From assembly GCA_035715725.1 (NCBI GenBank), contig DASTKT010000171.1, positions 1 through 25,714 of the forward strand: 25,714 bases of DNA. Direction: 5' to 3'. This DNA is from JADGGV01 sp035715725. Its GTDB lineage: Bacteria > Gemmatimonadota > Gemmatimonadetes > Longimicrobiales > RSA9. The notes under the pieces are model-generated. The model was not told the origin of the DNA, ran no database searches, and saw only the letters and a program-made list of their open reading frames with translations. The position numbers were made by a program, and so were the translations under genes. Position 1 is the first letter of the stretch, and every line of letters starts with the position of its first letter. Shown here piece after piece: positions 21,608 through 25,714 of this stretch.

Positions 21608-23347
21608 GTGCCCTCCGGCTCCTCGGTCCTGGCGCTGCCGCCGCGGCGGTGGGTCCAGCGCGCGGCGGCGGGCGACGACGCCGCGGTCGCGGAGCTCGCC
21701 GCGGGATTGGGGCTGCCCGAGCCGCTCTGCCGCCTCCTCGTCCAGCGCGGCCACGCCGAGCCCGGCATCGCCAAGCGATTCCTCCGCCCGAAGCTCGAGA
21801 GCCTCCACGATCCCTTCCTCCTCACCGGAATGCACGCGGCGGTCGAGCGCGTCGGACGCGCCATCGACCGCGGCGAGCCGATCCTCGTCCACGGCGACTA
21901 CGACGTGGACGGCGTGTGCGCCGCCGCGCTCTACACGCGCGTGCTGCGCCGCCTCGGCGCGCGCGCCGAGGCGTTCGTGCCGCACCGCCTCACGGACGGC
22001 TACGACCTCTCTCGCGCCGGCATCCGGCGCGCGGCGGAGCTCGGCGCCACGCTGATCCTGACCGGCGACTGCGGCATCGTCGCCCACGAGGCGGTGGCCC
22101 AGGCGGCCGCGGCGGGAATCGACGTCGTCGTCACGGACCACCACACGCCGGGGCCGGAGCTGCCGGCGGCGGTCGCGGTCGTGAACCCGAGCCGCGCGGA
22201 CTGCGCGTACCCGGAGGCGACGTTGTGCGGCGCCGGCGTCGCGTTCAAGCTGTGCCAGGCGCTCGCCGCGCGGCACGGGCTGGCGGCGGAGGAGCTGTGG
22301 TACGAGCTCGACCTGGTCGCACTGGCCACGATCGCCGACCTGGTCCCGCTCACGGGCGAGAACCGCGTGCTGGCCCGCTACGGGCTGAAGGTGCTGCGCG
22401 AGACGCGCAACCCGGGGCTGAGGACGCTGCTCCGGACGGCCGGGCTGGACGGGCGGGAGGAGCTGGCGGCGGGGCACGTGAGCCACGTGCTCGGGCCGCG
22501 CATCAACGCCGCCGGGAGGATCGGCGAGGCGTTCGACGGCGTGCGGCTCCTCCTCGCGCGGGACGAGGCGGAGGCCGAGCCGCTGGCGCAGCGCATGGAG
22601 GCGGCGAACCGCGAGCGCCAGGCGGTGGACCAGCGCACGCTGGACGAGGCGCTGGGGCTGCTGGAGGCGGAGTACGACCCGGAGCGCGACTACGCCGTCG
22701 TGCTGGCGGGGGAGGGCTGGCATCCGGGGGTGATCGGCATCGTCGCCTCGCGGGTGGTCGAGCGGATCCACCGGCCGACCGTGCTGATCGCCGTCGGCGC
22801 GGGGCACGCCCGCGGCAGCGCGCGCTCGATCCGGGGCTTCCACCTCTACGACGCGCTGAGCGGCTGCGCGGAGCACCTGGAGCGGTTCGGCGGCCACCGG
22901 TACGCGGCGGGGCTGGACATCGAGCCCGCGCGCATCCCGGCGTTCCGCCAGGCGCTGAACGAGCGGGCGCGGGCCGCGCTCACGCCGGCGGACCTGGTCC
23001 CCGAGGTGGAGGTCGACCTGGAGCTGCGGCTGCGGGACGCCACGCACGAGCTGCACCGGTATCTCCGCCACTTCGGCCCGTTCGGCACCGGCAACCCGGC
23101 GCCGGTCTTCGCGGCGCGGGGCGTCGTGCTCGCGGGGCGGCCGCGCATCGCGGGGAGGGACCACGTCAAGCTGCGACTCCTCCAGGACGGCGCGCAGCTC
23201 GAGGCGATCGGCTTCCGCATGGCGGACCGGCTCCCCGCGCTGGAGGCGGCCCGGGCACTCGACGTCGCGTTCCAGCTCCAGGAGAACCGCTGGAACGGGC
23301 GGGTCGAGCTGCAGGCGCGGCTCGTGGACGTGCGGCCGGCGGAATGA
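21608..23347 (+). CDS. recJ: Single-stranded-DNA-specific exonuclease RecJ
   Basis: A 579-aa 5'-3' exonuclease of the DHH phosphoesterase superfamily, used in recombination and mismatch repair. Motif I DYDVDG (97-102), motif II TGDCG, motif III DHH (177-179), then a DHHA1 domain with the GRIGEAFDGVRLLLARD region and the GGHRYAAG motif. An OB-fold C-terminal domain follows (NPAPVFAARGVVLAGRPR, HVKLRLLQDG). The length is close to that of E. coli RecJ. The GTG start is the only one that fits the family N-terminus and has no clear Shine-Dalgarno sequence, so re-initiation after the upstream stop 7 nt away is likely. Its TGA overlaps the rsmD ATG. Confidence 0.96.
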   Translation: MPSGSSVLALPPRRWVQRAAAGDDAAVAELAAGLGLPEPLCRLLVQRGHAEPGIAKRFLRPKLESLHDPFLLTGMHAAVERVGRAIDRGEPILVHGDYDVDGVCAAALYTRVLRRLGARAEAFVPHRLTDGYDLSRAGIRRAAELGATLILTGDCGIVAHEAVAQAAAAGIDVVVTDHHTPGPELPAAVAVVNPSRADCAYPEATLCGAGVAFKLCQALAARHGLAAEELWYELDLVALATIADLVPLTGENRVLARYGLKVLRETRNPGLRTLLRTAGLDGREELAAGHVSHVLGPRINAAGRIGEAFDGVRLLLARDEAEAEPLAQRMEAANRERQAVDQRTLDEALGLLEAEYDPERDYAVVLAGEGWHPGVIGIVASRVVERIHRPTVLIAVGAGHARGSARSIRGFHLYDALSGCAEHLERFGGHRYAAGLDIEPARIPAFRQALNERARAALTPADLVPEVEVDLELRLRDATHELHRYLRHFGPFGTGNPAPVFAARGVVLAGRPRIAGRDHVKLRLLQDGAQLEAIGFRMADRLPALEAARALDVAFQLQENRWNGRVELQARLVDVRPAE

Positions 23348-23868
23348 GGATCGTGGCCGGCCGATGGCGCGGGCACCCGATCCAGGCGCCACCGGGGCGC
23401 GGGACGCGCCCGACGACCGACCGCGTGCGGGAGGCGTGGATGAGCGCCATGCAGCCGTACCTGCCCGATGCCCGGGTGCTCGACCTGTTCGCGGGCTCCG
23501 GCGCGCTCGGGCTGGAGGCGCTCTCCCGCGGGGCGGCCTCCGCGACGTTCGTGGAGCGGGCGGGCGGCGCGCTGCGGGCGCTGCGCGCCAACATCGAGAA
23601 GCTCGGCGCCGAGGAGGTCGAGGTCGTGCGCGGCGATGCGCTCGCGTACGCGCGCGCGCTGGGCCCCCATGCGTTCGACCTGGCGGTGGCCGACCCGCCC
23701 TACGACGAGCCGTACGCGGCCGCGCTGGTCGAGCTGTTCGGCCGCACGCCCTTCGCCGGCTGGCTCTGGGTCGAGCACCGCGCGAAGGACGCGCTGCCGG
23801 CGCTGCCGGGCGCGCGCACCCGCCGCTACGGCGACACCGCACTCACCTCCATCCCGGCTCCCGAATGA
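23344..23868 (+). CDS. rsmD: 16S rRNA (guanine(966)-N(2))-methyltransferase RsmD
   Basis: A 174-aa SAM-dependent methyltransferase that modifies G966 of 16S rRNA in assembled 30S subunits. The N-terminal signature MRIVAGRWRGHPI and RPTTDRVREAWMS is distinctive. The SAM motif VLDLFAGSGALGLEAL spans about 45-60, and the catalytic motif IV is DPPY at 117-120. The length is slightly below average but all motifs are present. ATGA overlaps join it to recJ before and coaD after. The rsmD-coaD pairing is common across bacteria. Confidence 0.95.
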   Translation: MRIVAGRWRGHPIQAPPGRGTRPTTDRVREAWMSAMQPYLPDARVLDLFAGSGALGLEALSRGAASATFVERAGGALRALRANIEKLGAEEVEVVRGDALAYARALGPHAFDLAVADPPYDEPYAAALVELFGRTPFAGWLWVEHRAKDALPALPGARTRRYGDTALTSIPAPE

Positions 23869-24368
23869 GCGAAGACCGCCGCCGCGTCGCGATCTATCCA
23901 GGCTCCTTCGACCCGATCACGCGCGGGCACGAGGACATCGTCCGCCGGGCGCTGGCGTTCGCCGACCGCGTGATCGTGGCCGTGGCGCACACGGCCACGC
24001 AGCGCAAGCACGGACTCTTCACCGTGCCCGAGCGCGTCGAGATGATCCGCGAGACGTTCGCCGACGAGCCGCGCGTCGAGGTCGCGGACTTCACCGGGCT
24101 GCTGGTCGAGTTCGCGAAGGCACGGGACGCGCACCTGATCATCCGGGGGCTGCGCGCCGTCTCCGACTTCGAGTACGAGTTCCAGATGGCGCTCATGAAC
24201 AACAAGCTCTGGGAGCCGATCGAGACGGTCTTCCTCGTGCCGGACGTGCAGTACTCCTTCCTCTCCGCGTCGCTGGTGCGGGAGATCGCATCCCTCGGAG
24301 GCGACGTCGGCGACCTCGTGACGCCGGCCGTGCGCGAGCGGCTCTACCGGAAGGTGAAACGGCCGTGA
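23865..24368 (+). CDS. coaD: Phosphopantetheine adenylyltransferase CoaD
   Basis: A 167-aa enzyme that transfers AMP from ATP to 4'-phosphopantetheine, the penultimate step of coenzyme A synthesis. The nucleotidyltransferase signature AIYPGSFDPITRGH (9-22) includes the TxGH motif T19-R-G-H22. IIRGLRAVSDFEYEFQMA and the C-terminal YSFLSASLVREIASLGGDV match bacterial PPAT. The length is usual. The ATG overlaps the rsmD stop, and its stop overlaps the GTG of pta. The placement beside pta puts CoA synthesis and acetyl-CoA use in one transcript. Confidence 0.97.
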   Translation: MSEDRRRVAIYPGSFDPITRGHEDIVRRALAFADRVIVAVAHTATQRKHGLFTVPERVEMIRETFADEPRVEVADFTGLLVEFAKARDAHLIIRGLRAVSDFEYEFQMALMNNKLWEPIETVFLVPDVQYSFLSASLVREIASLGGDVGDLVTPAVRERLYRKVKRP

Positions 24369-25357
24369 CCTTCATCGACGGGCTCCGGGAGCGGGCGCAC
24401 CGGCGCCCGCGGCGCGTGGTGCTCCCGGAGGCCACGGACGCGCGGATCGTGCAGGCGGCGGCCTCGCTGCAGCGGCTCGAGCTGGCCGAGCCGGTGCTGC
24501 TGGGGCCGGTGGACAAGACCCGCTCGGCGCTCGACGCCGCCGGCGGCCGGAGCGACGACGCGCAGGTCCTCGATCCGTTCCACGACGCGCGCCGCGGGTC
24601 GCTCGCGCGCACGCTCCTCGAGCGCCGCCGCGCACGCGGAATGACCGAGGCCGACGCCATCGAGCGGATCCAGGACCCGCTCGTCTTCGGCGCCATGCTC
24701 GTGGCCACGGGCGAGGCGGACGCCGGCGTCGCCGGGGCGGTGCGGACCACGGCGGACGTGCTGCGCGCGGGCCTCTGGTGCCTCGGCACGGCTCCCGGCA
24801 TCCGCACCGTCTCATCCGCGTTCTACATGGTCGTGCGCCCGTTCTGCGAGGGGGGCGCCGAGGTCCTGACGTTCACGGACGGCGCCGTGGTGCCGGATCC
24901 GACCGCCGAGCAGCTCGCCGACATCGCGCTCGCCGCCGCCGATGCGCGCCGCCGCATCGTCGGCGACGAGCCCCGCATCGCGTTCCTCTCCTACTCGACG
25001 AAGGGGAGCGCGGACGGCGCCGGCGTGCGCAAGGTGCGCGAGGCGCTGGCGCTCTTCCAGCAGAAGGCACCCGACATCGCCGCCGACGGCGAGCTGCAGG
25101 CCGACGCCGCGCTGATCGCCGGCGTGGCCGCGCGGAAGGCGCCCGGCTCGCCCGTCGCCGGGCGAGCCAACATCCTCGTCTTCCCCGACCTGGACGCCGG
25201 CAACATCGGGTACAAGCTGGTGCAGCGGCTGGCCGGCGCCGAGGCGATCGGCCCGATCCTGCAGGGGCTCGCGCATCCGTGGAACGATCTTTCGCGCGGC
25301 GCGACGCCGGAGGATATCGTGAACGTGGCGTGCGTGGCGGCCCTCGCGGCGCCGTAG
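24365..25357 (+). CDS. pta: Phosphate acetyltransferase Pta
   Basis: A 330-aa short-form phosphotransacetylase that interconverts acetyl-CoA and acetyl phosphate. Family blocks are clear: VVLPEATDARIVQAA near the N-terminus, GAVRTTADVLRAGL, SYSTKGSADG, DAALIAGVAARKAPGSPVAG, ANILVFPDLDAGNIGYKLVQ and PILQGLAHPWNDLSRG. It lacks the DRTGG/BioD-like N-terminal domains of long Pta proteins. The GTG start overlaps the coaD stop (GTGA) and has GGAAGGTG 8 nt upstream. No acetate kinase gene follows in the window; a hairpin array begins at once after the stop. Confidence 0.95.
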   Translation: MTFIDGLRERAHRRPRRVVLPEATDARIVQAAASLQRLELAEPVLLGPVDKTRSALDAAGGRSDDAQVLDPFHDARRGSLARTLLERRRARGMTEADAIERIQDPLVFGAMLVATGEADAGVAGAVRTTADVLRAGLWCLGTAPGIRTVSSAFYMVVRPFCEGGAEVLTFTDGAVVPDPTAEQLADIALAAADARRRIVGDEPRIAFLSYSTKGSADGAGVRKVREALALFQQKAPDIAADGELQADAALIAGVAARKAPGSPVAGRANILVFPDLDAGNIGYKLVQRLAGAEAIGPILQGLAHPWNDLSRGATPEDIVNVACVAALAAP

Positions 25358-25358
25358 T

Positions 25359-25377
25359 CGCGGCGCTCCGCGCCGCG
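25359..25377 (+). terminator. Hairpin directly after pta
   Basis: A perfect 8-bp stem CGCGGCGC / GCGCCGCG with loop TCC begins 1 nt after the pta TAG. It has no following T tract, so it is either a non-canonical intrinsic terminator or an RNA 3'-end stabiliser for the long upstream operon. Confidence 0.5.
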
Positions 25378-25393
25378 CACGCCGTCTGCGCGG

Positions 25394-25528
25394 CTGTCGC
25401 TCGCCTGCGGCTCGCGCACGCTCGCGTTGCTCGCTGTCGCGGCCTTCGGCCGCGCACGTTGCACTGTCGCTCGCCTGGCGGCGAGCGCACGCTCGCTGCG
25501 CTCGCTGTCGCGGCCTGCGGCCGCGAGA
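25394..25528. repeat. Tandem duplication of a hairpin module, 70-bp period
   Basis: Two copies (25394-25457 and 25464-25528) begin with CTGTCGCTCGCCTG and share the later block GCTCGCTGTCGCGGCCT, differing by a few substitutions and one 1-bp indel. Each copy ends in a strong hairpin: CGCGGCC-TTC-GGCCGCG (25438-25454) and TCGCGGCC-TGC-GGCCGCGA (25508-25526). The second copy also has CGCTCGCC-TGGC-GGCGAGCG (25468-25487), whose counterpart in copy one has lost pairing. This resembles REP/BIME-type extragenic palindromic elements. The origin is unknown. Confidence 0.75.
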
Positions 25529-25533
25529 ACGGC

Positions 25534-25549
25534 CACACCTTCGGGTGTG
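25534..25549 (+). terminator. UUCG-tetraloop hairpin
   Basis: A 6-bp stem CACACC / GGTGTG closed by the loop TTCG, a combination known to be unusually stable as RNA. It closes the hairpin array, and no T run follows. It could contribute to termination of the mutS2-pta transcript. Confidence 0.5.
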
Positions 25550-25550
25550 T

Positions 25551-25714
25551 CAGCGTTCGGGTTTTCGGGCGGGAGCGGGGTGGCCGAGGTGGACGGCGGG
25601 AGAACGGATCGGGTACGGGTACGGGCAGGGGTACGGGTACGAATGCCGGAGCACGAAGGGCGGCGGCGCGGCCCGGCCGCGTGAAGGTGCCGGGAGCCCC
25701 GCAACAGCGCGTGA
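25551..25714. other. Non-coding tail of the window
   Basis: Beyond the hairpin array the sequence is G-rich on the plus strand and has no protein-like reading frame. Besides the GGGTAC repeat it holds one hairpin at 25667-25681 (CGCGGC, loop CCG, GCCGCG). The 85-codon ORF crossing the array is compositionally implausible. I see no tRNA and no recognisable promoter. Confidence 0.5.
25611..25637 (+). other. G-quadruplex-type GGGTAC repeat
   Basis: Five G tracts of 3-4 bases (GGG at 25611, 25617, 25623, GGGG at 25628, GGG at 25635) are separated by TAC, TAC, CA and TAC. This fits the standard G-quadruplex pattern with short loops, on the plus strand. It is built from the 6-bp repeat GGGTAC. Confidence 0.7.

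Noticed and set aside
21503..23842. A 779-codon minus-strand open frame opposite recJ and rsmD
   Set aside because: The same explanation applies: no motifs, and the plus strand carries RecJ and RsmD signatures throughout.
25427..25684. 85-codon plus-strand ORF after pta
   Set aside because: It is read straight through the hairpin array and the GGGTAC repeat, which gives repetitive Arg/Ala/Val sequence; no start signal.

Overview
The window is very GC-rich (by eye about 70-75% G+C, with G/C at most third codon positions), gene-dense and almost entirely housekeeping. A SusC/RagA plus SusD/RagB pair in such a high-GC background, ATGA-type start/stop overlaps, and the neighbourhood hrcA-dnaJ-prmA, mutS2-dnaG and recJ-rsmD-coaD-pta suggest a Gemmatimonadota bacterium or a relative. 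That assignment is inference from gene content and was not tested phylogenetically.

Layout. (1) 1-110: nine perfect 10-bp tandem repeats plus degenerate units, cut by the window edge. (2) 185-4539, plus strand: a tightly packed cluster of a TIGR04282/DUF2064 transferase, an EamA transporter, a metal-dependent-type asparaginase, a duplicated carboxymuconolactone decarboxylase-fold protein and the Obg GTPase. The first four genes overlap at their ends. (3) 4670-10201, plus: dprA, hemW, hrcA, dnaJ and prmA. Three of these starts lie 5-7 nt after a -10-like hexamer, which suggests leaderless transcripts, and hrcA carries a degenerate CIRCE-like repeat. (4) 10179-10637, minus: an unknown 152-aa protein that overlaps the end of prmA. 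(5) 10734-11547, plus: a HIT-family hydrolase and a GatB/YqeY-domain protein. (6) 11555-16353, minus: an operon-like trio of a TonB-dependent SusC-like receptor, a SusD-like lipoprotein and a small lipoprotein, which is the only nutrient-acquisition locus here. (7) 16656-25357, plus: mutS2, dnaG, a coiled-coil zinc-ribbon protein, recJ, rsmD, coaD and pta. Most of these junctions are 1-4 nt overlaps, so translational coupling is likely. (8) 25358-25714: non-coding, with a hairpin array containing a 70-bp-period duplication, followed by a G-quadruplex-type GGGTAC repeat.

How the genes relate. The plus-strand blocks serve DNA replication and repair (DnaG, RecJ, MutS2, DprA), ribosome assembly and modification (Obg, RsmD, PrmA, probably MutS2 as a collided-ribosome splitter), protein folding and its control (HrcA, DnaJ), and cofactor or acetyl-CoA metabolism (HemW, CoaD, Pta). 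The minus-strand SusCD locus imports an unidentified substrate. No glycoside hydrolase, peptidase or regulator lies beside it to name that substrate.

I found no defence system, prophage, insertion sequence, CRISPR array, tRNA or rRNA, and no convincing new multi-gene system. The most interesting signals are small: the CIRCE-like repeat at hrcA, the row of leaderless-type starts, the hairpin spanning the dprA -10 box, the duplicated hairpin module after pta, G-rich repeats at both ends, and a threonine in place of asparagine in the Obg G4 motif.
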